This document shows positions 50,397 to 59,726 of a stretch of DNA of 64,000 nucleotides, piece by piece. A program made the position numbers and the translations under genes. Source of the stretch: Rhodospirillaceae bacterium (GTDB lineage Bacteria; Pseudomonadota; Alphaproteobacteria; Rhodospirillales; UBA2165). The stretch covers positions 54,523 to 118,522 of the forward strand of contig CANIGJ010000008.1 of assembly GCA_947467145.1 (NCBI GenBank), given 5' to 3'. Under the pieces are notes generated by a model that was given only the letters and a program-made list of their open reading frames with translations, was not told the origin of the DNA and searched no databases. Position 1 is the stretch's first letter; each line of letters begins with the position of its first letter.

Positions 50397-51431
50397 ATGC
50401 GCGACCGTATGAAATCAGCCGTAAAGTGGACCACCACTGCGGCAGCCGTGATCTGGTGCGTCGTCGTTGGCTGGGATCAGTTCAACGACCTAGGAACCTT
50501 TGCGTTCGGCCAGGAGGATTTCCGCGAACAGGCCATCCAGCGTCAGCTCAAAGAGTGCCGCGGCACCTTCCAGGAACGCTACGATTGTAAATCCGCCATC
50601 CTGCGCGCCCACGGCCGCGACTCGTTTTTCTTCTGGGCCAAGAAATATTCGCTGACGTTCGGCCCCGCCCTCTTCTTCTATGTCGCCTTCACGTTCTGGC
50701 TGCGCAGCGTCGAAACGGTCGAAGAAAAGGACCGGCGCGTGCGCCGCGTCGCGCGCATCGAAGCGCGCAAACTGAAAGAAGGCCGCTTCGCGCGCGAACA
50801 AGGACGCCGCCGCGCGATCTCGGCGCAACGCCGCCAGGATGTCAAAAAGGCCGAGGTCGACGCGATCCGCGAGGAAAAAGTCCGCCCGATGAACTTGATG
50901 GTCATCTCGCAGAACGATCTGTGGGTCGACGGGCTGCGGCGCTACATGTGGGCCGGCGGCTATTACGTCATCCAATCGGATCTGCGCGACGTGTTCCTGT
51001 CGTACCGCGAGATCGGCTATCACGTCATCCTTACCGAGACGCAATTCAAGGATCCGGACATCCATCCGGAAGACGTCGACGACGACGAATTCCCGGGCAA
51101 GCCCCTGCCCCTCAAGGAAACGCTGCACCGGCTGCGCGATCGCAAAGATAACGTGCGCATCGTTGCGTGCGGGCCGGAGTTCGCCAATCTGACGCCGCAG
51201 CAATTCATCCGCGCCGCCACCGACCTTGGCGTCGATGCGGTGATCGAGAAGCCGTTCGATACGACCAAATTCCTCGAACTGCTGGAAAAACTGTTCGAAG
51301 TCGCCGCGCAACAGAAGGCCGAAGCGAAGGCGAAGGCCGAAGCGGACAAAGCCGCCGCCGACGAAGCCCAGGAAGAAGAACGCCGTGCCAAACGCGCCGC
51401 GCGCGAAGCCGACGAGGAAGAAGACGCTTAG
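50397..51431 (+). CDS. Membrane-anchored degenerate receiver (REC-like) protein
   Basis: 344 residues. Two helices near the N-terminus (12-26 and 85-101) place it in the membrane. A charged coil (105-160) leads to a domain at about 165-300 with the alternating pattern of a receiver (MNLMVISQNDLWVDGLRRYM, GYHVILTETQ, VRIVACGPEF) and the closing EKPF motif (K285), but the strand that should carry the phospho-acceptor aspartate has T213/E214. The tail (305-344) is rich in Lys/Ala/Glu. Neither a HATPase domain nor a DNA-binding domain follows. Function unrecognised. Confidence 0.72.
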   Translation: MRDRMKSAVKWTTTAAAVIWCVVVGWDQFNDLGTFAFGQEDFREQAIQRQLKECRGTFQERYDCKSAILRAHGRDSFFFWAKKYSLTFGPALFFYVAFTFWLRSVETVEEKDRRVRRVARIEARKLKEGRFAREQGRRRAISAQRRQDVKKAEVDAIREEKVRPMNLMVISQNDLWVDGLRRYMWAGGYYVIQSDLRDVFLSYREIGYHVILTETQFKDPDIHPEDVDDDEFPGKPLPLKETLHRLRDRKDNVRIVACGPEFANLTPQQFIRAATDLGVDAVIEKPFDTTKFLELLEKLFEVAAQQKAEAKAKAEADKAAADEAQEEERRAKRAAREADEEEDA

Positions 51432-51443
51432 TCTTCGGCGTTC

Positions 51444-52610
51444 CTACTTCGCCAGCACAGTTTCGACCAACCGGCCCCAGAACGACGCGCCGATGGGCAG
51501 CGCCGCATCGTTGAAATCGAAATGCGGCGAATGGAGCATGGGCGATTCCCGATCCGCGAAGCCGCTGCCCAGGCGCACGAACGCACCCGGCCGCGCGTTC
51601 AGCATGAAGGCGAAATCCTCGGACGCCATGATGCGCGGATAGACCGCATCCATCCCGGTGCCCACCACGTCCTGCCCAACGCGGAACGCAATCGCGCTTT
51701 CGGCATCGGCATTGATCAGCACCGGATAACGATGCTGATAACTGAATTCGATTTTCACGCCATGCGCGGCAGCGATGCCGTCGGTCACGCGCTTGATCAT
51801 CGCGGGCACAGAGGTTTCCGCATCCTTGTCGAACGAGCGCGCGGTGCCGCGCAACGTGGCCGTGCCGGGGATCGCGTTGATCGCGGTTTCGCCGGCGTGG
51901 AATTGCGTCACGCTGACCACGATGCCTTGCGTCGGGTTCACCACGCGCGACGCAATTGTCTGCAACGCGCCGACGATGGCGGCTCCGGCAACGATGGGAT
52001 CGACACCTTCATGGGGTGCGGCCGCATGGCCGCCCTTGCCGATCACCTTGATCTCGAAAGACGCGGCCGAGGCCATGCCAGGGCCGCCGCGCACGCTCAT
52101 AGTGCCGACCGGCATATCGGGCATATTGTGCATGCCGTAGACGCTATCGACGGGGAATTTGTCGAACAGGCCTTCTTCGACCATCACGCGCCCGCCGCCT
52201 TCCAATTCCTCGGCGGGCTGGAAGATGAAGCGCACGGTGCCCGTAAAATCCTTGGTGGCGGCCAGGTACTTCGCCGCACCCAACAGCATCGCGGTATGCC
52301 CGTCATGGCCACAGGCGTGCATCTTACCGGCCGTCGTCGAGCCATGCGCCGCGCCGGTCTGTTCCTGGATCGGTAGCGCATCAAGATCGGCACGCAACCC
52401 GATGGCCGGGCCGTCGCCATTAATAAGCGTGCCGACGACACCAGTCTTGGCCAGGCCGCGATGCACCTCGAGGCCGAATTCCGCCAGCTTTTTGGCCACG
52501 AAATCGGCCGTACGGGTCTCCGCAAACGCGATTTCTGGATGAGCGTGCAGGTCGCGCCGCCATTCGGTCATTTCGCCTTGAATTTGCTCGATTTTCCGGA
52601 TGTTCGGCAT
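51444..52610 (-). CDS. M20-family amidohydrolase, hippurate hydrolase type
   Basis: 388-residue dinuclear-zinc hydrolase. The family core is present: WRRDLHAHPEIAFAE, GLRADLDALPIQE, and C100/H102 in KMHACGHDGHTAMLLGAAKYL, with MASEDFAFMLNARPGAFVRLG near the C-terminus. HipO-type enzymes cleave N-benzoylglycine to benzoate and glycine, which would feed the ligase at 16.1 kb; other N-acyl amino acids are equally possible. Convergent to the receiver-protein gene with 12 bases between. Confidence 0.88.
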   Translation of the reverse strand: MPNIRKIEQIQGEMTEWRRDLHAHPEIAFAETRTADFVAKKLAEFGLEVHRGLAKTGVVGTLINGDGPAIGLRADLDALPIQEQTGAAHGSTTAGKMHACGHDGHTAMLLGAAKYLAATKDFTGTVRFIFQPAEELEGGGRVMVEEGLFDKFPVDSVYGMHNMPDMPVGTMSVRGGPGMASAASFEIKVIGKGGHAAAPHEGVDPIVAGAAIVGALQTIASRVVNPTQGIVVSVTQFHAGETAINAIPGTATLRGTARSFDKDAETSVPAMIKRVTDGIAAAHGVKIEFSYQHRYPVLINADAESAIAFRVGQDVVGTGMDAVYPRIMASEDFAFMLNARPGAFVRLGSGFADRESPMLHSPHFDFNDAALPIGASFWGRLVETVLAK

Positions 52611-52655
52611 CGCAGACCTCTATTTTTTACAATGCTGCCAAGGAGTTAGCATGTG

Positions 52656-52670
52656 GTCAACGCACTTGAC
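52656..52670. promoter_or_regulatory. GTCAA-N5-TTGAC palindrome upstream of nadA
   Basis: GTCAA (52656-52660) and TTGAC (52666-52670) form a perfect 5-base inverted repeat 80 bases before the nadA ATG; the right arm overlaps a TTGACT that could be a -35. A repressor site for the NAD biosynthesis operon is plausible, but which regulator is not shown. Confidence 0.35.
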
Positions 52671-52749
52671 TTGTTAACGATTTCATCCAACTGTCATCGT
52701 CTCAGGCGCGCAATGGCTCGCGCCGCACATGAGGTGAGATAAGAGGCCC

Positions 52750-53763
52750 ATGATCGAAACTGTCGTCGCGCCGAAACAGGGCGCCTTGACGGTGGCCCAG
52801 TTGGATCCGCTCATCGATATCGAAAGCGAGATTAACAAGCTTCGCCGCGAAAAGAACGCGGTGATCCTGGCGCACTACTATCAGGCCCCCGAAATCCAGG
52901 ACATCGCGGACTTCGTCGGCGACTCGCTCGACCTGTCGCGCAAGGCGGCCGAGACCGATGCCGACATGATCGCCTTCTGCGGCGTCAAGTTCATGGCCGA
53001 GGGAGCCAAGATTCTCTCCCCCCAGAAAACCGTCGTGCTGCCCGACATGGACGCCGGCTGTTCGCTGGAAGATTCCTGCCCGCCCGATGAGTTCCGCAAA
53101 TTCCGCGAAGCCCATCCGGATCATATCTCGCTCACCTATATCAACTGCTCGGCCGAGGTGAAGGCGCTCAGCGACATCATCGTCACGTCGTCGAACGCCG
53201 AACACATCGTGCGCCAGATCCCGGCTGACAAAAAAATCCTGTTCGCGCCCGATCGCCATCTCGGCGCCTTCCTCGCTAAGAAAACGGGGCGCGATATGGT
53301 GCTGTGGCAGGGTAGCTGCATCGTGCATGAGCAATTCAACGAACGTGAACTCGTGAAGCTGATCGTGCGCAATCCCGACGCCAAGGTCGTCGCCCATCCG
53401 GAATGCCCGGACTCGGTGCTGCGCCACGCGCATCATGTCGGCTCGACCAAGTCGCTGCTGGATTTCGTCACCAGCGATGCCAACACCAAGTTCATCGTCG
53501 CGACCGAACAGCAGATTTTCCACCAGATGCAGAAGGCTCGGCCCGACGCCGTACTGCTGGCAACGCCGGGTGCCGACGGTAGCTGCTCATGCGCCAATTG
53601 CCCGTTCATGGCGAAGAACTCGCTCGAAAAACTCTATCTCGCCATGCTCAACGAAGCGCCGCGCATCGAAATGCCGGAAGACCTACGCCTCAAGGCGCTC
53701 AAGCCGCTCCAGCGCATGCTGGAGATGTCGCCGCCCGCGCAGCCGCGTCGCAACGCCGCCTGA
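52750..53763 (+). CDS. nadA: Quinolinate synthase
   Basis: Condenses iminoaspartate with dihydroxyacetone phosphate to quinolinate, using a [4Fe-4S] cluster. 337 residues. The three cluster cysteines are visible in the FCGVKFM, AHPECPDSV and CSCANCPFM segments, and NAVILAHYYQAPEIQDIADFVGDSLDLSRKA is the characteristic N-terminal repeat unit. First gene of the nad operon; ribosome-binding site AGAGG sits 3-8 bases before the ATG. Confidence 0.97.
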   Translation: MIETVVAPKQGALTVAQLDPLIDIESEINKLRREKNAVILAHYYQAPEIQDIADFVGDSLDLSRKAAETDADMIAFCGVKFMAEGAKILSPQKTVVLPDMDAGCSLEDSCPPDEFRKFREAHPDHISLTYINCSAEVKALSDIIVTSSNAEHIVRQIPADKKILFAPDRHLGAFLAKKTGRDMVLWQGSCIVHEQFNERELVKLIVRNPDAKVVAHPECPDSVLRHAHHVGSTKSLLDFVTSDANTKFIVATEQQIFHQMQKARPDAVLLATPGADGSCSCANCPFMAKNSLEKLYLAMLNEAPRIEMPEDLRLKALKPLQRMLEMSPPAQPRRNAA

Positions 53764-53793
53764 TCCTCATCCTGCTTCATCATAAGTGATCCC

Positions 53794-54648
53794 GTGCCGA
53801 TAGAGTCCGAACTCGACGTTTCGCAATTCGACGCCATCATCGATGCCGCAATCGCCGAGGATCTCGGCCAGGGCGGCGATATCACATCGCGCGCGGTCAT
53901 TCCGCCGGATGTGAAATTCGCCGGCGTCATGGCCGCGCGCGAACATCTCGTCTGCGCCGGCTTGCCACTGGCCGAACACGTGTTCCAGAAATTCTCCAAG
54001 AAGATCATCTTCGAGCCAAAGTCGCGCGATGGCAGCCATGTCGGCAAGGGCTATCCCCTCGCCTACATCGAAGGCCCGGCTGTCGAACTGCTCGCCGCCG
54101 AACGCACCGCGATCAATATCGTGCAGCATCTATCCGGCATCGCTACCCTGACGCGTAAATATGTCGCCGCCATCCAGGGCACCGGCGCGATCCTGCTCGA
54201 TACCCGCAAGACCGTGCCGGGCCTGCGCACCTTGCAGAAATATGCGACGCACGTGGGCGGCGCGACCAATCATCGCATGCGCCTCGATGACGGCGTGTTG
54301 ATCAAGGACAACCACGTCGCGGTCGCCGGCGGCATCGCCGAGGCAATCCGGCGCACGCGCGAAGCCGGCCTGACCGATGTCGAGGTCGAGTGCGATACGC
54401 TCGAACAGGTCGCAGAAGCGATCGAGGCCGGCGCCGACAGCATCCTGTTCGACAATATGTCTGTCGAGATGATGACCCAGGGCGTCGCCATGGTAGCCGG
54501 TCGCGTACCCACCGAAGCGTCCGGCAACGTGAACCTCAAGACCATCCGCGCCATCGCCGAAACCGGCGTGACCTATGTTTCGGTCGGGCGTTTGACCCAT
54601 TCCGCGACGGCTGTGAATATCGGCCTCGACTACGAGCCGCATCAATAA
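53794..54648 (+). CDS. nadC: Nicotinate-nucleotide pyrophosphorylase
   Basis: Converts quinolinate and PRPP to nicotinate mononucleotide with loss of CO2. 284 residues beginning at GTG. LDVSQFDAIIDAAIAEDLGQGGDITSRAVI opens the protein and LLDTRKTVPGLRTLQKYA with HRMRLDDGVLIKDNH are the substrate-binding arginine/lysine motifs. It lies 30 bases after nadA and 18 before nadB. Confidence 0.96.
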   Translation: MPIESELDVSQFDAIIDAAIAEDLGQGGDITSRAVIPPDVKFAGVMAAREHLVCAGLPLAEHVFQKFSKKIIFEPKSRDGSHVGKGYPLAYIEGPAVELLAAERTAINIVQHLSGIATLTRKYVAAIQGTGAILLDTRKTVPGLRTLQKYATHVGGATNHRMRLDDGVLIKDNHVAVAGGIAEAIRRTREAGLTDVEVECDTLEQVAEAIEAGADSILFDNMSVEMMTQGVAMVAGRVPTEASGNVNLKTIRAIAETGVTYVSVGRLTHSATAVNIGLDYEPHQ

Positions 54649-54666
54649 CACGCATCGAACGGGGGT

Positions 54667-56277
54667 ATGGTGATGGCGCTGCAACCACGCAACGCCGACT
54701 ATAGTTTCGACGTCGCCATCATCGGCAGCGGTGCGGCTGGTCTTACAGCCGCATTGCATCTGCCGCGCAATGCCAAGATCGCGGTGCTCTCCAAGGGCCC
54801 GCTTGAAGGCGGCTCGACCGACTGGGCGCAGGGCGGTATCGCCGCCGTCATCGACAAGGACGACACGGTCGATTCTCATGTGGCCGACACGCTCGACGCC
54901 GGCGCCGGGCTGTGCGACAAGGCCGCCGTGCGCTTCATCATCGAAAACAGCGCGCAAGCCATTCGCGAACTCGACGAACTCGGCGTCGAATTCACCCGTG
55001 AAAAGAACGACTATCATCTGACACGCGAGGGCGGCCATTCGCACCGTCGCGTCGTGCATGCTGCCGACGAAACCGGCCATGCCGTCGAGCACACATTGGT
55101 GGGCCGCGTCAGCGCGCTCAAGAACGTGCAGGTGTTCGAGCAGTTCACCGCCGTCGATCTGATCTGTGAAAAGGATGCGGGCAAGCCGCGCTGCGTCGGC
55201 TTCTACGCGCTCGATAAAAATGAGGGCAAGGTCGTCACCTTCGCCGCCAAGATCGTCATCCTGGCGACCGGCGGCGCCGCCAAGGTCTATCTCTATACAT
55301 CTAATCCTGACGGCAATTCGGGCGACGGCATCGCCATGGCGTGGCGCGCCGGCTGCCGCGTCGCCAATATGGAATTCACGCAATTCCATCCGACCTGCCT
55401 GTACCATCCGCAGGCCAAATCTTTCCTGATCTCCGAAGCCGTGCGCGGCGAAGGCGGCCGGCTATTGCTGCCGAACGGCGAGCCGTTCATGCAGCGCTTC
55501 GACGAGCGGCTGGAACTGGCGCCGCGCGATATCGTGGCGCGCGCCATCGACCATGAAATGAAGCGCCTCGGCATCGATAGCGTGCTGCTCGATATCAGCT
55601 TCAAGGGCCCCGACTTCATCGCCCATCATTTCCCGATGATCTATGCGCGCTGCCTGCAATTCGGTTTCGACATGACCAAGCAGGCGATCCCGGTGGTGCC
55701 GGCCGCGCATTACACCTGCGGCGGCGTCATGATCGATCTCAACGGTCGTACCGATCTCGACGGGCTCTATGCCGTCGGCGAGGTCGCCTATACCGGCCTG
55801 CACGGCGCCAATCGTCTCGCCAGCAATTCGCTGCTCGAATGCCTAGTGATGGCGAGCGCGGCCGCGCGCGACATTGCCGGCCGCCTGGACAAAACGCCGG
55901 CGCAATCCAACCTCGTGCCATGGGATGCGAGCCGCGTGCGCGACCCGGACGAGGATATCGTCGTCAGCCATAACTGGGACGAGATCCGCCGCTTCATGTG
56001 GGATTATGTCGGCATCGTGCGCACAACCAAGCGCCTGCAGCGCGCCGACCGCCGCATCAAGATGCTGCAAAGCGAAATCCAGGATTATTACGCCAACTTC
56101 CGCGTCACCAACAATCTGCTGGAGCTGCGTAACCTCGCCGTCGTCGCCGAGCTATGCATCGCCTGCGCCATGGAGCGCAAGGAAAGTCGCGGCATCCACT
56201 ACACACTCGATTATCCGGACACGGATGACAGCAAAACGCCGCAGCCGACGATCCTAACGCCGAGCCCGCGGGTGTAA
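54667..56277 (+). CDS. nadB: L-aspartate oxidase
   Basis: FAD enzyme oxidising aspartate to iminoaspartate, the substrate of NadA. 536 residues with FAD-binding [43 protein letters not shown] and the catalytic-domain segments [22 protein letters not shown] and [31 protein letters not shown] just before the ATG serves as ribosome-binding site. Its stop shares one base with the start of the methyltransferase gene (TAATG). Confidence 0.96.
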   Translation: MVMALQPRNADYSFDVAIIGSGAAGLTAALHLPRNAKIAVLSKGPLEGGSTDWAQGGIAAVIDKDDTVDSHVADTLDAGAGLCDKAAVRFIIENSAQAIRELDELGVEFTREKNDYHLTREGGHSHRRVVHAADETGHAVEHTLVGRVSALKNVQVFEQFTAVDLICEKDAGKPRCVGFYALDKNEGKVVTFAAKIVILATGGAAKVYLYTSNPDGNSGDGIAMAWRAGCRVANMEFTQFHPTCLYHPQAKSFLISEAVRGEGGRLLLPNGEPFMQRFDERLELAPRDIVARAIDHEMKRLGIDSVLLDISFKGPDFIAHHFPMIYARCLQFGFDMTKQAIPVVPAAHYTCGGVMIDLNGRTDLDGLYAVGEVAYTGLHGANRLASNSLLECLVMASAAARDIAGRLDKTPAQSNLVPWDASRVRDPDEDIVVSHNWDEIRRFMWDYVGIVRTTKRLQRADRRIKMLQSEIQDYYANFRVTNNLLELRNLAVVAELCIACAMERKESRGIHYTLDYPDTDDSKTPQPTILTPSPRV

Positions 56278-56969
56278 TGTCGCTGGCGCCGCTGTTCGAT
56301 GCGGAGCTCGCGCGTTTTGCGGATTTTCTGAACACCATCGACACTTATGCCGACGCCTTCGCGGCAATCGGCGCGAACACTCCGCCCGAGCCGCGCTGGG
56401 ATCAAGTGTGGTTCCCCCGCCTCGACGCCTGTGCCGCTTATGCGATGGTGCGCGAACACAAGCCCGCGCGCATCGTCGAGATCGGTTCCGGCCATTCGAC
56501 GCGCTTCATGGCCCGCGCGATCCGCGATGGCGGCCTTGGCACCGAACTAACGAGCATCGATCCCGAGCCGCGCGCCACCCTCAATGGGCTCGCGATCGAT
56601 CGAATCGCGAAACCGGTGCAGGATTCCGAACTCCCTGCCCTCGCCGCCGGCGATATCCTGTTCGTCGATTCCAGCCATCGCCTCGATCCCGGCAGCGATG
56701 TCGACCATATCCTGTGCGACATCGTTCCCGCCCTGCCCGCCGGAACGATCCTGCATTTCCACGACATCTTCCTGCCAGATCCCTATCCGCCCGAATGGGA
56801 TTATCGGCAGTACAACGAACAGGCTTCGATTGCCGCCATGCTGGCCAGTGGGCAATACGAACTGCTGTTCGGCAGTCGCTACGTCGCGACACGCATGACC
56901 GCTAATCTCCCGCACCAGCCGCTTTTGGACGGCGCGTACGAGAACAGTCTGTGGCTGCGTAAGCGTTAG
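56277..56969 (+). CDS. Class I SAM-dependent methyltransferase
   Basis: 230 residues. Motif I is RIVEIGSGHSTRFMARAI, the acidic second motif is in ELTSIDPEPRATL, and ILFVDSSHRLDPGSDVDHILCDIVPALPAGTILHFHDIF matches the Methyltransf_24 type. It is coupled to nadB by a one-base overlap (TAATG), yet an NAD-related target is not established; its stop overlaps the convergent glycosyltransferase-like gene by 4 bases. Substrate could be a surface sugar, given the neighbours. Confidence 0.85.
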   Translation: MSLAPLFDAELARFADFLNTIDTYADAFAAIGANTPPEPRWDQVWFPRLDACAAYAMVREHKPARIVEIGSGHSTRFMARAIRDGGLGTELTSIDPEPRATLNGLAIDRIAKPVQDSELPALAAGDILFVDSSHRLDPGSDVDHILCDIVPALPAGTILHFHDIFLPDPYPPEWDYRQYNEQASIAAMLASGQYELLFGSRYVATRMTANLPHQPLLDGAYENSLWLRKR

Positions 56970-57742
56970 ATATTGTAGGCGACGGTGAGCGCCTGCTCCT
57001 TGAAGGCGGGATAACGGCTCGGCTTGCCCTCGATAGCATCGCGCAGGATATCGATGTCGAGCTGCATGTAGCGATCGAACATCTGGAAATAGGCATTGTC
57101 GCGCGCGAGGCGACGGCGTGGCGCGCCTTCGCTCTGCCAGTTGAAGCGATTGCCCGAGCCGTCATCTTCGAAATGGCGATGTTCGAGATGCACGTCGGCG
57201 AGGTAATAGTTGCGCGCCAGCGCATCGCCGACGCGATGGATCCATAGATCGACATTGCAATGATCGAACAGCACGGGGGCGAGATAGCCCAGCGCCTCGT
57301 ACCACGGTCGCCCGACGATGGGGAAACACGACAGCTTTGGCCCCAGGTAACCGTCGTCCATGAAGATGTTGAAGATACCGTCGGGTGCGTGCTTGGCGGC
57401 ACGTTCGACCTCGCGGTCCCAACCCTTGGTTTTGAAAAACAGATCGTCGTTGGAGATCATCAGGAAGCGGCCGGTCGATTGGCCCGCCATCGCGTTGATC
57501 GCCTTCGGCGTGCCGATACGATCGCCCACCAGCCCGATCAGGTTCAATCCAGGAAAGACGTTCGTACGGATTTCGGCGAACAGCTTTTCGTAGTTCGGGA
57601 GCTCGGGATCGTCGCGATCGATGTAGAACATTACCTCCAGCCGTTCGGGTTCGGCAGCGGTCTCCATGATGCTCATGATGTGCGGCGGGATAAAGTGAGG
57701 CCGCCCTCGCGTCGGGCAGAGTAGCGAAATGATGTTCTGCAT
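56966..57742 (-). CDS. Glycosyltransferase-like protein (GT-A type)
   Basis: 258 residues. ISLLCPTRGRPHFIPPHI is a GT2-type start, LEVMFYIDRDDPELPNYEKL and GRFLMISNDDLFFKTKGWDREV provide the acidic, DxD-like region. The ATG at 57742 is 8 bases after the preceding glycosyltransferase gene stop; a longer frame would overlap it. Last gene of the leftward peptide-importer operon. Donor and acceptor unknown. Confidence 0.78.
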   Translation of the reverse strand: MQNIISLLCPTRGRPHFIPPHIMSIMETAAEPERLEVMFYIDRDDPELPNYEKLFAEIRTNVFPGLNLIGLVGDRIGTPKAINAMAGQSTGRFLMISNDDLFFKTKGWDREVERAAKHAPDGIFNIFMDDGYLGPKLSCFPIVGRPWYEALGYLAPVLFDHCNVDLWIHRVGDALARNYYLADVHLEHRHFEDDGSGNRFNWQSEGAPRRRLARDNAYFQMFDRYMQLDIDILRDAIEGKPSRYPAFKEQALTVAYNI

Positions 57743-57750
57743 GTGGCTAT

Positions 57751-58551
57751 TCACTGCTTCTGCTGTGTCGCGGCATAATTCGCTCGAACATCGCGGTAGT
57801 GCTTGTTGATGATTTGCGCGAACAGAGGATCGTTCAAGTAAATGGTCCCGTCCTGCAGGACATGTTTCACGACATGTTCGAGGACGTTGATATTGTAATC
57901 CCCGATATGGCCCGTTGGCCAATCGATGCCATAGATCGACTTCCATTTGGCGAGGAACGTCGCGGCATCCTGTTTCAGCGCACTGCTTTTATGAGGCGAT
58001 TCCTGCACACTTCCGCGCCGGTCGAGAAAGGTCACGACAGCCTCCAGACACGGCTCGCACCGCCCACCCGCGTGCCAGGTACGGAGTCCGATATCGGCAT
58101 CGCCGAAATGCGCGATGTAGTCGCGCGAAAAATAGCCGCTGATCGCGCGGAGCGTATGCCGGCTCAAAACCGGCAGATAGGGATAATAGATGCCGAACGT
58201 CGTGCCGAGCGCGCCCAGGCTGTTGTGCAGGCTGGTGACGAACAGCGGATTGCGGCGCTCGCCCTCGGCGAGGCGCGCGAGGATCGTCTCCAGCCAGCCG
58301 TCCTGCGGCAGCAGATCGTCGGTCAGCGTGATCAGGACCTCGCCCGTCGCATGTTCGTACGCCAGGGCATGGGCCGCGCAATTACCGCCGGGCGTATCTT
58401 CGCGCACCCATTTGATATCCGGTCCCGACATCTCGAACGGCGACATGACGACGATTTCCACATCGAATTTTCCGGTCGTCGAATAGATTCGCTCAAGCGC
58501 GGAATACAGCAGATTGGGATAAAGACTGGGTAGGGAAATGCTGATTCTCAT
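57751..58551 (-). CDS. Family 2 glycosyltransferase
   Basis: 266 residues. ISISLPSLYPNLLYSALERIYS begins the GT-A fold, VREDTPGGNCAAHALAYEHATGEVLITLTDDLLPQDGW contains the acidic DDLLP motif for the metal-nucleotide sugar, and the C-terminal third is helical. Its ATG overlaps the stop of the permease gene by 4 bases, so it is co-translated with the transporter. A role in surface polysaccharide synthesis is possible; the link to peptide transport is unexplained. Confidence 0.82.
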   Translation of the reverse strand: MRISISLPSLYPNLLYSALERIYSTTGKFDVEIVVMSPFEMSGPDIKWVREDTPGGNCAAHALAYEHATGEVLITLTDDLLPQDGWLETILARLAEGERRNPLFVTSLHNSLGALGTTFGIYYPYLPVLSRHTLRAISGYFSRDYIAHFGDADIGLRTWHAGGRCEPCLEAVVTFLDRRGSVQESPHKSSALKQDAATFLAKWKSIYGIDWPTGHIGDYNINVLEHVVKHVLQDGTIYLNDPLFAQIINKHYRDVRANYAATQQKQ

Positions 58552-59726
58552 CGCGTGCCTGCATAGGGATCGGCGGCGTCGCGCAAGCCGTCACCGAAGA
58601 AATTGAACGCCAGCACCGTGATGATAACCGGCAAGGCGGGCAGAAGCAGCCAGGGATACAATGCCACGGCTTCCAGGTTCTGCGCCTCGACCAGCAGCAC
58701 GCCCCAGCTCGTGATCGGCGGGCGCAGGCCGAGGCCGAGGAACGACAATGCGGTTTCCGCCAGAATCATCGACGGGATTGACAAGGTCGCCGAGGCGATC
58801 AAATGGCTCATGAAATTCGGCAGCAGATGGCGCCCAATGATGCGCGACGGGCTCGCCCCCATCAATTGCGCGGCGGTGCAATAATCCTCCTCGCGCAATT
58901 GTAGCAGTTTGGAGCGCACGGCGCGGGCTAGGCCCGGCCAATCCAACAGCGCCAGAATAAGCGTGATGCCAAAATAAACTGCGACCGGTGACCAGGTCAG
59001 CGGCAACGCCGCCGACAGCGCCAGCCACAAGGGCAGCTCGGGCAAGGAGCGCAGGATTTCGATCGCGCGGCTCGCCGCCCCATCGACCCAACCGCCGAAA
59101 TAACCAGCCGCCCCTCCGATGGTGATGCCGAGCAGGAAGCTGATGACGATGCCGACCAGGCCCACGGTCAACGAGATGCGGGTGCCATAGAGCACGCGCG
59201 ACAACATATCGCGACCCAAACGGTCGGTGCCGAACAGGAAGAAAGTACCGCCCGCAGCCGGGCAAACGAAGTGCAGGTCCGACCGGATCATGCCCCACAT
59301 CTCGTACGGCTCGCCCGCGCAGAAAAAGCGCAGCTGCTGCACCTGCGATAGGTTCGGCGTGTAGTCGCGCTTCAGGGTCCTGAGATCGAGCTTGTAATCG
59401 AGCCCATAGACGAAGGGCCCGAGGAAGCTGCCCTTATGGAACAGATGCACGGCCTGCGGCGGCGCATAGATGAAATCCGTATTGCGCGTCTGCAATTCGT
59501 AGGGCGCCAGGAACTCCGTGATCAGGATGGAAAGATAGAACACAGCCAGGATCGCGCCGGAAATCACGGCCAGGCGATGACGTTTGAGCCGCCACCACAT
59601 CATCCGCCATTGCGAGGCGAGGTAGAAACGTTCCTGCTCCGGCGTCAGCGCGGCAATACGATACGGATCGAACGGTTCGCGCGAGACGAAATGTTTCATT
59701 TTCCCAATATTTTCCGGTGGGCTCAT
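58548..59726 (-). CDS. Peptide-type ABC transporter permease, YejE/DppC-like
   Basis: 392 residues. The BPD-type transmembrane domain occupies the C-terminal two thirds, with LFGTDRLGRDMLSRVLYGTRISLTVGLVG and the ATPase-contact loop QLMGASPSRIIGRHLLPN. An extended N-terminal part of about 165 residues, with a membrane helix followed by a periplasmic stretch, is typical of YejE rather than DppC. Overlaps the upstream permease gene by 4 bases. Confidence 0.92.
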   Translation of the reverse strand: MSPPENIGKMKHFVSREPFDPYRIAALTPEQERFYLASQWRMMWWRLKRHRLAVISGAILAVFYLSILITEFLAPYELQTRNTDFIYAPPQAVHLFHKGSFLGPFVYGLDYKLDLRTLKRDYTPNLSQVQQLRFFCAGEPYEMWGMIRSDLHFVCPAAGGTFFLFGTDRLGRDMLSRVLYGTRISLTVGLVGIVISFLLGITIGGAAGYFGGWVDGAASRAIEILRSLPELPLWLALSAALPLTWSPVAVYFGITLILALLDWPGLARAVRSKLLQLREEDYCTAAQLMGASPSRIIGRHLLPNFMSHLIASATLSIPSMILAETALSFLGLGLRPPITSWGVLLVEAQNLEAVALYPWLLLPALPVIITVLAFNFFGDGLRDAADPYAGTR

